Program-made: the position numbers and the translations under genes
NCBI RefSeq assembly: GCF_013376045.1
Contig: NZ_JABMJG010000006.1
Span: 124,001-188,000, forward strand
DNA: 64,000 nt
Direction: 5' to 3'
DNA from: Variovorax sp. SG517
Lineage (GTDB): Bacteria > Pseudomonadota > Gammaproteobacteria > Burkholderiales > Burkholderiaceae_C
Notes under the pieces: model-generated
The model's input: only the letters and a program-made list of their open reading frames with translations
The model's database searches: none
Told to the model about the DNA's origin: nothing
Shown here: one piece after another, positions 43,298 to 52,400 of the stretch
How the letters are laid out: every line of letters begins with the position of its first letter
How positions within the stretch are numbered: the stretch's first letter is position 1

Positions 43298-44452
43298 TCA
43301 TGCCGTGGCGCGGGAAAGGACGTGCGCGACGGCCACCGACCCGAGCCCGATCATGTGGGCCATGCCCCAGCCGGCACCTGCGTGCTGCCGGTCGCCTGCC
43401 TCGCCGCGAAGCTGCCGCGTGATCTCCGCGATCTGGCCGATGCCGGTGGGACCCAGCGGATGCCCCATGCCGATGAGGCCGCCCGATGCGTTGATCGCGC
43501 AGCGCCCGCCGATCTGCGAGTCGCCGCGCAGCAGGTATGCGGCGCCCTCGCCCTGTTCGCACACGCCGATGGCTTCGCTGTAGAGCAACTCCTCCACCGA
43601 GAAGGCGTCGTGCAGCTCCAGCAGGTCGAGCCGGCTTGCGGGAATCGCCGCCTGCTCGAGCGCTGCGCGGGCACTGGCTCGCACGAGGTCGACCGCCGCT
43701 GCGCCGTAGGAGGTCTCCGGGGTTTCGCTGCACGCGGCCGACGCGCGCACGCGCACGCAGCGCGCCGCATCCAGGCCCAGCCGGCGCAGCGCGCGGCCCG
43801 ACACCACGATGACGGCCGCGGCACCTTCGCCGCGCGGGCAGCATTGCTGCACAGTCAGGTCGCCCGCCACCAGCGGCGACGCGAGCACCTGTTCGAGCGT
43901 GCGCGGCTTGCGGAACTGTGCGAACGGGTTGCGCGATGCGTTGCCGTGGTTCTTCACCGCCACCTGCGCCATCGACGCCGGGTCCGCGTCGCGCTCGCGC
44001 AGGTAGGTGCGGGCCATCATCGCGAACTTCACCGCGGGAACGTTGGCCGTCTCGCTCAGGCGGGCGAGGCCTTCCTTGTCGGCCGCGCGCCGGGCATCGC
44101 CGTGCTTGTCCACGCCCACCGCCAGCACCACGTCGCTGACGCCGCGCGCCACCTCCATGCACGCCTGCCGGAAGGCGAAGGAGCCCGATGCCGATGCGTT
44201 CTCGACCTGCGTGACCGCCAGCCCGCTCGATCCGAGGTGCCGCAGCATCACGCGCCCGGCCGCCATGCCGATGGAAGTGGTGCCCACGTAGGCGCTGTTC
44301 ACCTGCGGCCAGGCCAGCCCCGCATCCGCCAGCGCGGCGCGCACCGCAGTCAGGCCGAGGTGCGTGTAGGGCGTCTCGCTCGGAAACTGGTAGGCATGCA
44401 TGCCGATACCGGCCACGTACACGCCTTCGTTGTCGTCGATCCAGTTGCTCAT
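43298..44452 (-). CDS. SCP2-type thiolase with Ser in place of the nucleophile Cys
   Basis: 384 residues. The fold is a thiolase of the SCP2/lipid-transfer group. The position normally CASG reads SASG (Ser87 in VENASASG), while the other His residues are kept (HDAFSVEEL; GGLIGMGHPLG). Loss of Cys argues against ordinary thiolysis; a lyase or non-classical role is possible. The start overlaps the DUF35 stop (ATGA), the common pairing of such enzymes. Part of a beta-oxidation-like operon with hydratase and SDR. Confidence 0.88.
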   Translation of the reverse strand: MSNWIDDNEGVYVAGIGMHAYQFPSETPYTHLGLTAVRAALADAGLAWPQVNSAYVGTTSIGMAAGRVMLRHLGSSGLAVTQVENASASGSFAFRQACMEVARGVSDVVLAVGVDKHGDARRAADKEGLARLSETANVPAVKFAMMARTYLRERDADPASMAQVAVKNHGNASRNPFAQFRKPRTLEQVLASPLVAGDLTVQQCCPRGEGAAAVIVVSGRALRRLGLDAARCVRVRASAACSETPETSYGAAAVDLVRASARAALEQAAIPASRLDLLELHDAFSVEELLYSEAIGVCEQGEGAAYLLRGDSQIGGRCAINASGGLIGMGHPLGPTGIGQIAEITRQLRGEAGDRQHAGAGWGMAHMIGLGSVAVAHVLSRATA

Positions 44453-44877
44453 CGCGCCGCCCCCTCTGCCGCGACGAAGCGGCAGGCGAAGGTCTCGCCG
44501 CCGGGCTGCGCCACGCCGATGGCGCGCAGCGCCATGCCGACACGCAGGGCCGACTCGTCCGATCCAGCGATCACGCCCTCCTCGATGAGCCCGTCATCGA
44601 TGAGGATGTCGGCGGCGATGCGCGGCACTTCCATGCCGGGCAGCAGCGGCACATGCAGCGTGACGTACTCCAGCAGCTTGCCGCCGCCGGGACGCGCCAC
44701 TTTCTCGGCGCCCTGCAGCGGATCGCCGCAGTGGCTGCAGCCGGGCACGTTGGCGGGAAAGACGAGCTTGCCGCACGCCGGACATTGCGCGAAGAGGAAC
44801 TCCAGCGACTCGCCGTCGGGCGCGAGTTGGTAGAGCGTTGGATGCTGTGGCTGGAGGCCACGCAGGTCAGTGGTCAT
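44449..44877 (-). CDS. DUF35 OB-fold/zinc ribbon protein
   Basis: 142 residues: a zinc ribbon (CPACGKLVFPANVPGCSHCG, four Cys) followed by an OB-fold. DUF35 proteins bind acyl-CoA and complex with thiolase-fold enzymes; the partner is the overlapping gene at 43298-44452. AGGAAA precedes ATG 44877. Confidence 0.92.
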   Translation of the reverse strand: MTTDLRGLQPQHPTLYQLAPDGESLEFLFAQCPACGKLVFPANVPGCSHCGDPLQGAEKVARPGGGKLLEYVTLHVPLLPGMEVPRIAADILIDDGLIEEGVIAGSDESALRVGMALRAIGVAQPGGETFACRFVAAEGAAR

Positions 44878-44925
44878 GGGGCTGATTTCCTGGTTTTGAA
44901 AAAAGGTCGGCAGGCGACGCGCGGA

Positions 44926-45912
44926 CTACTCCAGCTTGGCGCCGGAGTTCTGAACCACCTCGCGCCAGCGCGTCATCTCGGACTTGACGAAAGCGTCCAG
45001 CTTCTCGCCGCGCATGCCGCGCATCGGCACGCTGCCGAACTTCTCGGTGGCAGCCAGAAGCTCGGGATTCACGATGACTTCCGCCATGGCGTCGGCCAGG
45101 CGCTTGACGATGGCAGCGGGCGTCTTCGACGAGACGAACATGGCGCCCCATGCGCTCGACTCGGCGCCGGGGTAGCCCAACTCGGCGACGGTCGGCAGGT
45201 CGGGTGCGCTGCCCAGGCGCGACTTGCCGGTGACTGCCAGCGCCTTGAGCTTGCCCGACTGCACGAAGGGCAGCACCACGGCCGCGTAGTCGAAGGCCAG
45301 GTCGAGGTTGCCGGAGATCAGGTCGGTCAGCGCCGGGCTGCTGCCCTTGTAGGGCACGTGCGTCATCTTGATGCCGGCGGTCGTCTGGAAGAGCTCCGCC
45401 GTCAGGTGCGTGGCCGTGCCCGCGCCCGCCGAGCCGAAGTTGAGCTTGCCGGGGTTCTTTTTGGCGTACGCCACCAGCTCGGGCACCGTCTTGAACGGCT
45501 TGTTCGGGTTGATGACCAGGATCAGCGGCGACTCCGACATGCCGTGCACGGCCGTGAAGTCCTTGACCGGGTCGTAGCGCACGTTCTTATAGAGCGCGAG
45601 GTTGGCCGCGTGCGTGCCCTGCGTGCCATAGATCAAGGTGTAGCCGTCCGCCGGTTGGCGTACCGCGTATTCCACGCCGATGGAGCCGCCGGCGCCGGGC
45701 CGGTTGTCAACGATCACCTGCTGGCCGAGCTTCTCCCCCAGCTTGAGCGCAAGCAGCCGGGAAGTGTTGTCGGTGATGCCGCCCGGAGGGAACGGCACGA
45801 CAAAGGTCAGCGGCTTCGAAGGCCAGCCGTCAGCTTCGCCGGCCGCATGCACGGCAGTGGCTAACAGGAGCGCGCTGCTGGCAGCGGCGAGGGCTTTGAG
45901 GAAGGTTTTCAA
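44926..45912 (-). CDS. Bug-family periplasmic receptor
   Basis: 328 residues with a TTG start at 45912, selected because GGAGA lies 6 bases upstream. Signal peptide about 1-23 (LKALAAASSALLLATAVHA). Motifs: WPSKPLTFVVPFPPGGITDN, VIVDNRPGAGGSIGVEY, THVPYKGSSPALTDLISG and APDLPTVAELGYPG. First gene of the minus-strand operon divergent from the IclR gene. Confidence 0.93.
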   Translation of the reverse strand: MKTFLKALAAASSALLLATAVHAAGEADGWPSKPLTFVVPFPPGGITDNTSRLLALKLGEKLGQQVIVDNRPGAGGSIGVEYAVRQPADGYTLIYGTQGTHAANLALYKNVRYDPVKDFTAVHGMSESPLILVINPNKPFKTVPELVAYAKKNPGKLNFGSAGAGTATHLTAELFQTTAGIKMTHVPYKGSSPALTDLISGNLDLAFDYAAVVLPFVQSGKLKALAVTGKSRLGSAPDLPTVAELGYPGAESSAWGAMFVSSKTPAAIVKRLADAMAEVIVNPELLAATEKFGSVPMRGMRGEKLDAFVKSEMTRWREVVQNSGAKLE

Positions 45913-45954
45913 GGGTTGTCTCCGGGTTTTGTGACGCGATTCGATTGCGTTTTT

Positions 45955-45972
45955 TCTACGAATAGACGTAGA
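45955..45972. promoter_or_regulatory. candidate IclR operator, TCTACG-N6-CGTAGA
   Basis: A perfect 6-6-6 inverted repeat in the divergent region between the Bug and IclR genes; CTAC follows at once (GTAGACTAC, 45968-45976). A second CGTAG/CTACG pair lies at 46062-46087. IclR proteins typically bind palindromes in such divergent promoters. Confidence 0.45.
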
Positions 45973-46061
45973 CTACTTCAACCCCTCGTTGTTTGACAAC
46001 CTTGTTTTCTCCCTCTCCGCAGGAAATTTTCGATATAAATCGCCGGCAAATGCATGAATCC

Positions 46062-46087
46062 CGTAGCTATGATCGATAACTTCTACG
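46062..46087. promoter_or_regulatory. second CGTAG-N16-CTACG pair near the IclR ribosome site
   Basis: CGTAG at 46062-46066 and CTACG at 46083-46087, ending 6 bp before CGGAGG of the IclR gene. Same core as the repeat at 45955-45972, so possibly an autoregulatory site. Confidence 0.35.
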
Positions 46088-46103
46088 ACCTATCGGAGGA
46101 TCC

Positions 46104-46964
46104 ATGCCAACCATCGTCCCTGCAGCCGCCCGCACGATGACCCTGCTCGAAGTCTTTGCGCGCGAAAAGCGCGAGCTGTCCAACTCGGACCTGGCCCGCC
46201 TCATGGACCTGCCTGAGAGCAGTTGCTCCGACCTGCTGCATACGCTGCACGAGCTGGGCTATCTGCTGCGCACCGCGCGCAGCCGGCGCTTCTATCCGAC
46301 CGCGCGCCTGCTGACGGTGGCCAAGGAGATCTCCGCGAGCGACCCGCTGTACGCCGTGGGTGCCGAGGCCTGCGAACTGCTGCGCGACCGCACCGGCGAG
46401 ACCGGCCTGTGCGGCAGGCTGGAGAACGGCGTCGTGAAAGTCATCGCGCTGAGCGAAGGCCGCCACGCGCTGCGCTACATGCAGCACGTGGGCGACAAGC
46501 TCGCGCTGCACGTCTCCGCCCTCGGCAAGGCGATCCTCGCTGTCGGCACCCCGGAAGAGGCGGCGCGCCAGCTGCGCCTGAAGCCGCTGCGCGTGCTGGC
46601 CTCCGGCACGCTCACCGACCTGTCCGAACTCGAAGCGCAGGTGGAGCGTGCGCGCGAACAGGGCTGGATCTGGGTCGAGAACGAAGGCAGCGAAGGGCTG
46701 ACCGCAGTGGCCGTGGCCGGCCAGATCGGCGGCGAGACGCTGGCCCTGTCGGTGGCCGGGCTCACCCATCGCATGCGCGACCAGCGCGAGCGCTGCCTGG
46801 AGGCGCTGCAGGAGGTCAAGGCCATCGTCTTCCGCAAGCAGGCCGCCGAGGGCGCCACGCGTGAGCAGCCGGCGACGGCATCGGCCTCTTCTTCTCCGGC
46901 TTCTTCTTCCTCTTCTTCCTCTTCCCGCCGCGGCACCAAGGCCTCGCCTCCCGCAGAGCCTTGA
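46104..46964 (+). CDS. IclR-family transcriptional regulator
   Basis: 286 residues; ATG has CGGAGG upstream. Winged helix at about 10-65 (TMTLLEVFAREKRELSNSDLARLMDLPESSCSDLLHTLHELGYL) and an IclR effector domain at about 75-245. The last 35 residues are a low-complexity Ala/Ser run coded by a CTT/TTC microsatellite. Divergent from the Bug-DUF35-thiolase operon and upstream of the acyl-CoA dehydrogenase operon, so it probably controls both. Confidence 0.92.
   Translation: MPTIVPAAARTMTLLEVFAREKRELSNSDLARLMDLPESSCSDLLHTLHELGYLLRTARSRRFYPTARLLTVAKEISASDPLYAVGAEACELLRDRTGETGLCGRLENGVVKVIALSEGRHALRYMQHVGDKLALHVSALGKAILAVGTPEEAARQLRLKPLRVLASGTLTDLSELEAQVERAREQGWIWVENEGSEGLTAVAVAGQIGGETLALSVAGLTHRMRDQRERCLEALQEVKAIVFRKQAAEGATREQPATASASSSPASSSSSSSSRRGTKASPPAEP
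46886..46926 (+). repeat. CTT/TTC-rich microsatellite coding a Ser run in the IclR C-terminus
   Basis: About 40 bp made of repeated CTTC/TTC units encode the ASSSPASSSSSSSSR stretch. The tract is prone to length change in 3-bp steps without frameshift, or to frameshift by other changes; it lies outside the regulator's folded domains. Confidence 0.7.
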
Positions 46965-47002
46965 GCACCGCCCATCTTCATCACCAACAAACAGGAGACA
47001 AC

Positions 47003-48148
47003 GTGTACACTCAGACTGCAGAACAAGCCATGCTGCGCGACAGCATCCGCCGCTTCATGAAGAGCGAGGTCGCGCCCATCGTCGCGCGCCACGACCAGGA
47101 GAAGACCTTTCCCTTCGAGCTGCTCAAGCCCTTGTCGGAGTTCGGCTACCTGGGCGGCCGGCTGTCGGAAGAAGAAGGCGGCATGGGCCTGGACCAACTC
47201 ACCTGGGCGATGCTGATGGAGGAAGCGGGTTACGCCTGGCTCTCGCTGCGCACGATCCTCAACATCACCAACGCGGCGATCAACAAGCTCGCGGCCGAGG
47301 CCACGCCCGCGCAGAAGGAGCGCTTCCTCAAGCCGCTGCTGAACAATGAGCGCCGCTGCTTCAGCGCCATCAGCGAGCCTGGCACGGGCTCCAACATCGC
47401 GCAGGTGCAGACCCGCGCCGACCTGCAGGGCGACCACTACGTGCTCAACGGCCGCAAGCTGTGGATCACGAATGGCGCCTTCGGTGACTTCGGCATCGTC
47501 GTGGCGCGCACCTTCAGCCCCGACTGCCAGGGCCAGCTCTCCACCTTCCTGGTCGAGAGGGATGTTTCCCCCTATGAAATGCGCCGCGTCGACACGATGG
47601 TGCTGCGCAGCACCGGCACGGCCGAGCTGGGCTTCGACAACGTCAAGGTGCCGCGCGAGAACTTGCTGGGCGAGGAAGGCGGCGCACTCAAGAAGATGCT
47701 GATCGGCCTGGACAGCGCGCGCGTGAACATCGCGATGGGCGCCGTGGGCGCCGCGCAGTCGGCGCTCGACCTCTCCATCGACTACGCGCGCACGCGCACG
47801 CAGTTCGGCAAGCCCATCGGCAGCTTCCAGCTGGTGCAGAAGCTGATCGTCGACATGACGATCCGCGTGGAGGCCGCACGCGCGCTGGGCCTGCGCGCCG
47901 CCGCCGCACTCGACTCGGGCCATGACGCGCGCACCGCCGCGTCCATCGCCAAGCTCTACGCCACAGAAGCCGCCCACGAGGTGGCCAGCATGGCACTCCA
48001 GGTGCACGGCGGCCTGGGCTACGCCACCGATTACCCCATCGAACGAATCTTCCGCGACACCCGCGGCGGGACCATTCCGGAAGGCACGACCGAAGTGCAG
48101 ACGCTGATCGTCGGGCGCGAGATCCTCGGCATCTCGGCCATCGCCTGA
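47003..48148 (+). CDS. acyl-CoA dehydrogenase
   Basis: 381 residues from GTG 47003, chosen because CAGGAGAC lies just upstream; an in-frame TTG at 46961 would overlap the IclR stop and lacks a ribosome site. ACAD motifs: SAISEPGTGSNIAQVQT, KLWITNGAFGDFGIVVA, the QVHGGLGYATDYPIERIFRDTR region and catalytic Glu in IPEGTTEVQ. It would oxidise an acyl-CoA to the enoyl-CoA, transferring electrons to ETF. Leads the plus-strand operon. Confidence 0.94.
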   Translation: MYTQTAEQAMLRDSIRRFMKSEVAPIVARHDQEKTFPFELLKPLSEFGYLGGRLSEEEGGMGLDQLTWAMLMEEAGYAWLSLRTILNITNAAINKLAAEATPAQKERFLKPLLNNERRCFSAISEPGTGSNIAQVQTRADLQGDHYVLNGRKLWITNGAFGDFGIVVARTFSPDCQGQLSTFLVERDVSPYEMRRVDTMVLRSTGTAELGFDNVKVPRENLLGEEGGALKKMLIGLDSARVNIAMGAVGAAQSALDLSIDYARTRTQFGKPIGSFQLVQKLIVDMTIRVEAARALGLRAAAALDSGHDARTAASIAKLYATEAAHEVASMALQVHGGLGYATDYPIERIFRDTRGGTIPEGTTEVQTLIVGREILGISAIA

Positions 48149-48169
48149 ACGCCGCGGGAGTCGCACAGC

Positions 48170-50296
48170 ATGACCCATCCGGCCTTCAGCACCGACCTGT
48201 CACGCCTCATCCATCCGCGCGCCATCGCCCTCGTCGGCGCGTCCGAGCGGCCGCAGAGCATCGGCGGGCGCACCCTGAGCAACCTGCTCGACCATTCGCA
48301 GATCGACGGCGAGCTCTACCTGGTCAATCCCACCAAGACCGAGCTGCGCGGCCATCGCTGCTGGCCCAGCATCGCCTCGCTACCGCAGACGCCAGACGTC
48401 GCCGTGATCGCCGTTCCCGCGTCGGGCGTCATCGCGGTGATGGAGGAATGCGCAGCCCGGCGCGTGCCCTTCGCGATCATCCTCACCTCGGGCTTCGGCG
48501 AGGCCGGTGCCGAGGGCGAGCGGGCCCAGGCCCGGCTCAAGGAGATCGCCGAGCAGGCCGGCATGCGCATCTACGGCCCGAACTGCCCCGGCCTGACCAA
48601 CGTCAACGCCCGCCTGGGCATGACCTTCTCGCCGTCGTTCCCGCACGACCTGGTCAAGGGCCCGATCGGCCTGGCCACGCAGGGCGGCGGGCTGGGGCGC
48701 AACGTGATGCAGGCGATGGAGCGTGGCATCGGCATCGGCCTGTGGGCCTCCACCGGCAACGAGGTGGACCTGGAGGTGGCCGACTTCATCCATTACATGG
48801 CGACCGCGCCGGACATCAAGGTGATCGTGACCTTGCTCGAAGGCATCAAGGACGGCCCGCGCTTCCTGGCCGCGCTGCAGTGCGCGGCGGACAACGGCAA
48901 GCCGGTGATCGCGCTGAAGGTCGGCAAGTCGGAGTACGGCCAGCGCGCCGCGCAGTCACACACGGCCTCATTGACGGGCTCGGCCGAGGTCAACAGCGCG
49001 GTGTTCCGCCAATACGGCGTGATCGAGGTCGACGACATCGACGAGCTGGTCGACACGGCCTGGCTCTTCGCGCGCGCCATGCCCGGCGAGCGCGAGGAGA
49101 TCGGCGTGTACTGCTCCTCGGGCGGCACCACCGCGCTGACCGCCGATGCAGTGGGCACCGCCGGCCTCACGCTGGCCGAGTTCGCTCCCGAGACCACCGA
49201 GTTGCTTCGCAGCAAGCTGCCCGATTACGCGGCCATCAACAACCCTGTCGACACCACGGCCGCCGTGCTCAGCGACGCGGACCTCGTCGAGAGCACGCTG
49301 GGCGCGGTGGCGGCGGACCCCAACACGGGCTGCGTTGTCACGCCGATCGCGCTGGACTACGGCGAGACCACCATCCGCATGGCGCAGACCATCATCGCCG
49401 CGCAGAAGCGTGTGCAAAGCCCCATCGTCCCGATCTGGATGAGCGACCGGTTGGGCGAGGGCTACCGCATGCTGGTTGCGGCCGGGTTCGCGCCGCCGCG
49501 CTCGGTCGGCAAGGCGATCGCCGCCATCAGGCGCTGGACGGAATGGGGCCGCTGGCGCCGCAGCGCGGCCGGGAGCTCTGTGCGCCGCCTGCCGACGGCC
49601 GTGCCCGCAGCGCCGGCCGGTGCCTTGCGCAACCTGTCGGAACTGCAGGCCAAGGCCCTGCTGGAGAAGGCCGGCATCCCGCTGCTGCCGGTGGCGGTGG
49701 CGCGCACGCGGGAAGAGGCGCGCCAGCTCGCCGATGGCATGGGCTACCCGGTGGTCGCGAAGATCGCAAGCCCCGACATCCTGCACAAGTCCGACATCGG
49801 CGGCGTGCGCGTCGGCATCGCCGACGGCGCGCAGCTGGCGCTGGCGTGGGACGACATCATGGCTTCGGCCAGGCATCACAAGCCCGATGCCGCCATCGAC
49901 GGCCTGCTGATCGAGAAGATGGCACCGGGCGGCGGCGTCGAGCTGATGGCTGGCGTCACACGCGACCCGGTGTTCGGGCATGTGATGACCTTTGGCCTGG
50001 GCGGTGTCTACGTGGAGATCCTGCGCGACGTCACGCGCCGCCTGCTGCCGCTGAGCCCCGAGGACGCCGCTTCGATGGTGCGCGAGATGCGCTGCTTCCC
50101 GGTGCTCGACGGCGCGCGCGGCCGCCCCGTGGCCGACGTGCCCGCACTGGAGCGGCTGCTGATGGGCGTGTCCGAGTTCGTGACGGCGAATGCGCAGCGC
50201 ATCGAGGAGATGGACCTCAACCCGATCTGGGTCGGCGCGCGGGGCGAAGGCGCCGTGCCGCTCGATGCGGTGATCGTCGAGCGAGGCGCCGCATGA
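48170..50296 (+). CDS. NDP-forming acyl-CoA synthetase (acetate-CoA ligase family)
   Basis: 708 residues: CoA-binding domain at about 10-130 (IALVGASERPQSIGG), two succinyl-CoA-synthetase-like domains (TQGGGLGRNVMQAM; ASTGNEVDLEVADFI; the region SHTASLTGS containing the His that is phosphorylated in this family), and an ATP-grasp domain at about 490-700 (GYPVVAKIASPDILHKSDIGGVRVG). GGGAG precedes the ATG. It makes acyl-CoA from a free acid with ATP to ADP. Supplies the acyl-CoA for the module. Confidence 0.93.
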   Translation: MTHPAFSTDLSRLIHPRAIALVGASERPQSIGGRTLSNLLDHSQIDGELYLVNPTKTELRGHRCWPSIASLPQTPDVAVIAVPASGVIAVMEECAARRVPFAIILTSGFGEAGAEGERAQARLKEIAEQAGMRIYGPNCPGLTNVNARLGMTFSPSFPHDLVKGPIGLATQGGGLGRNVMQAMERGIGIGLWASTGNEVDLEVADFIHYMATAPDIKVIVTLLEGIKDGPRFLAALQCAADNGKPVIALKVGKSEYGQRAAQSHTASLTGSAEVNSAVFRQYGVIEVDDIDELVDTAWLFARAMPGEREEIGVYCSSGGTTALTADAVGTAGLTLAEFAPETTELLRSKLPDYAAINNPVDTTAAVLSDADLVESTLGAVAADPNTGCVVTPIALDYGETTIRMAQTIIAAQKRVQSPIVPIWMSDRLGEGYRMLVAAGFAPPRSVGKAIAAIRRWTEWGRWRRSAAGSSVRRLPTAVPAAPAGALRNLSELQAKALLEKAGIPLLPVAVARTREEARQLADGMGYPVVAKIASPDILHKSDIGGVRVGIADGAQLALAWDDIMASARHHKPDAAIDGLLIEKMAPGGGVELMAGVTRDPVFGHVMTFGLGGVYVEILRDVTRRLLPLSPEDAASMVREMRCFPVLDGARGRPVADVPALERLLMGVSEFVTANAQRIEEMDLNPIWVGARGEGAVPLDAVIVERGAA

Positions 50297-51399
50297 GCGC
50301 CGCCCGCCCGCTCGCGGGCATCACCGTCCTCGACTTCAGCGAACTGCTGCCCGGCCCCTTCTTCACGCAGAACCTCGCGGAGATGGGCGCGCACGTCATC
50401 AAGGTCGAGCGCCCGCCCGGCGGCGACAACGCACGGCGCATGGGCCCGGGCGGCTTCGAGGCGGTCAACCGCGGCAAGCTCAGCCTGCTCGCGGACCTGA
50501 AGGACGAGGCGCAGCGCGCCCGCATACACGAGCTCGTGGCGCAGGCCGACGTGCTCGTGGAGTCGTACCGACCCGGCGTGATGGCGCGCCTGGGCCTGGA
50601 CTACGCGAGCCTGCGCGAGCGCTTTCCGCGCCTCGTGTACGTCTCGCTCAGCGGCTACGGGCAGGAGGGGCCGTGGGCGCAGCTGCCCGGCCACGACATC
50701 AACTACCTCGCCGCGGCGGGCGCGCTCGCGGTCTCGGGTGAACCCGGCGGCCCGCCCACGCAGAACTTCGGCCTGCCGGTGGCGGACCTGTGCGGCTCGA
50801 TGTATGCGCTGTCGTCCACGCTGGCGGCGCTGCTGCAGCGCGAACGCACGGGCTGCGGCCAGCACCTGGACGTGGCGCTGGCCGACTGCGTGCTGCACTG
50901 GATGAACCCGCGCCTGGGCACCTACCGCGCCGACGGCGCGGACAGCCTCGAGCGCCAGCGCGCGTCCACGCAGCTGAAGCCCGCGTACGGTAGCTTCAGC
51001 TGCCGCGACGGGCAGCACCTGAGCGTCGCCGCACTCGAAGACCATTTCTGGGCGCGGCTTTGCGAGGTGCTCGACATGGGCGAGTTCGCAGGCGAGGCCT
51101 ATCGCACGCTGGGCGCGCGCAAGAAGCAGGCACAGGCCATCAACGACCGCATTGCGCAGCAGCTCGCCGCGCGCGATTCGGCCGAAGCCTTCGAGACGAT
51201 GGCGCGCAAGGACCTGCCCGTCGCGCCCGTGGTGCCGCCTGCAGATCTCGCTGCGCTGCCGCAGTTCGCGCAGCGCGGCCTGCTCAACGGCGCCGAGGCG
51301 CTGTCGCTGGTGCGCTTTCCGGTGCCGCTCGCGGGCGTCGATCCGTCGGCGCTGGGCGACGCGCCCGGCCTCGACAACGCACGGCAGCTGCTGCAGTGA
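50293..51399 (+). CDS. class III (CaiB/BaiF) CoA-transferase
   Basis: 368 residues; start ATG overlaps the upstream stop (ATGA). N-terminal LAGITVLDFSELLPGPFFTQNLAEMGAHVIKVERP and catalytic Asp165 in LPVADLCGSMYA are typical. It moves CoA between acids, for example from a product to a new substrate. A second CoA-activating enzyme beside the NDP-forming ligase suggests two acids enter the module. Confidence 0.94.
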   Translation: MSAARPLAGITVLDFSELLPGPFFTQNLAEMGAHVIKVERPPGGDNARRMGPGGFEAVNRGKLSLLADLKDEAQRARIHELVAQADVLVESYRPGVMARLGLDYASLRERFPRLVYVSLSGYGQEGPWAQLPGHDINYLAAAGALAVSGEPGGPPTQNFGLPVADLCGSMYALSSTLAALLQRERTGCGQHLDVALADCVLHWMNPRLGTYRADGADSLERQRASTQLKPAYGSFSCRDGQHLSVAALEDHFWARLCEVLDMGEFAGEAYRTLGARKKQAQAINDRIAQQLAARDSAEAFETMARKDLPVAPVVPPADLAALPQFAQRGLLNGAEALSLVRFPVPLAGVDPSALGDAPGLDNARQLLQ

Positions 51400-52400
51400 G
51401 CCAGCCACCGCTGCCCACGCGGCTGACGCGGCTCTTCGGCCTGGCCTACCCGATCCTCGGCGGCGGGCTGATGTGGCTCTCGGACGCCCGCTACGTCGGT
51501 GCGCTCACCAACACGGGCTGCATGGGCTTCATCACGCCGCGCTCCTTCGATGGTGAAGCCGCGCTACGCGAGCAGCTGCGGCGCTGCAGCGAGATCACCG
51601 GGGGCCGTCCCTTCGGCGTCAACCTCACGCTGTCGGCGCGCCCGCAGGCCAACGCCGGTGTGCAGGGCTCGTTGGAGACCGCGCTGGCGCATGGGGTGCG
51701 CCACTTCGAGACCGCGGGCTATGCGCCCGATGCGCTGATCCGGGCCATCCACGAAGCCGGCGGAATCATGATCCACAAGGCATCGAGCGTGCGGCACGCC
51801 CTCGCCGCCCAGGCGGCCGGCGCCGACGCGGTCGCGCTGGTCGGCATGGAGGAAGGCGGGCACCCCGGCGCCAACGAGCTGCCCACCATGCTGATGGGCG
51901 CGCTGGCCACAGCGCGCGGGCAGTTCCACGTTCCGCTGGTGCTGGGCGGCGGCATCGGCCACGGCAGCCAACTCGCCGCGGCACTCGCGCTCGGTGCCGA
52001 CGGTGTGCTGATGGGAAGCCGCTTCCTCGTGAGCGACGAGGTCTCGGCCCATGCGGCCTACAAGAAGCACCTGCTGGGCTGCGACGAGCACAGCACCATG
52101 CGCCTGCTGCACACGCTGGGCAACACCTGGCGCGTGCTGCGCAACGACACCGCCGCGCAGGTCGACGCCATCGAGCGCGCCGGCGCGGCCGACCATGCAG
52201 CCTTCGGCGGCCTGCTCGACAGCCGCGTGGCGCGCGACCGCTGCTACGGTGACGGCGACTGGCGGGGCGGCATGCTCTCGCTCGGGCCCGCCATCGGCTT
52301 CGCCACGCGCACCGAGCCGGTCGCCGCGATCGTCGAGGAAATCATCCGGCAGGCACGCGCTGCCGTGACGCACCTGAACGCATCCACCGCACTGCAATGA
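51396..52400 (+). CDS. nitronate monooxygenase-like FMN flavoprotein
   Basis: 334 residues from GTG 51396, overlapping the CoA-transferase stop as GTGA. TIM-barrel motifs of NMO/2-nitropropane dioxygenase: YPILGGGLMWLSDARYVGALTNTG, the His region MEEGGHPGAN and LGGGIGHGSQLAAALALGADGV with MGSRFL. Some family members are oxidoreductases of unknown substrate in CoA gene clusters, so nitronate need not be the substrate. Confidence 0.9.
   Translation: MSQPPLPTRLTRLFGLAYPILGGGLMWLSDARYVGALTNTGCMGFITPRSFDGEAALREQLRRCSEITGGRPFGVNLTLSARPQANAGVQGSLETALAHGVRHFETAGYAPDALIRAIHEAGGIMIHKASSVRHALAAQAAGADAVALVGMEEGGHPGANELPTMLMGALATARGQFHVPLVLGGGIGHGSQLAAALALGADGVLMGSRFLVSDEVSAHAAYKKHLLGCDEHSTMRLLHTLGNTWRVLRNDTAAQVDAIERAGAADHAAFGGLLDSRVARDRCYGDGDWRGGMLSLGPAIGFATRTEPVAAIVEEIIRQARAAVTHLNASTALQ

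Noticed and set aside
48448..51399. A 983-codon open frame across the CoA ligase gene
   Set aside because: Its first 600 codons are Arg/Gly/Ala-rich and out of frame with the well-supported ligase; only the part from 50293 (CoA-transferase) is a real gene.
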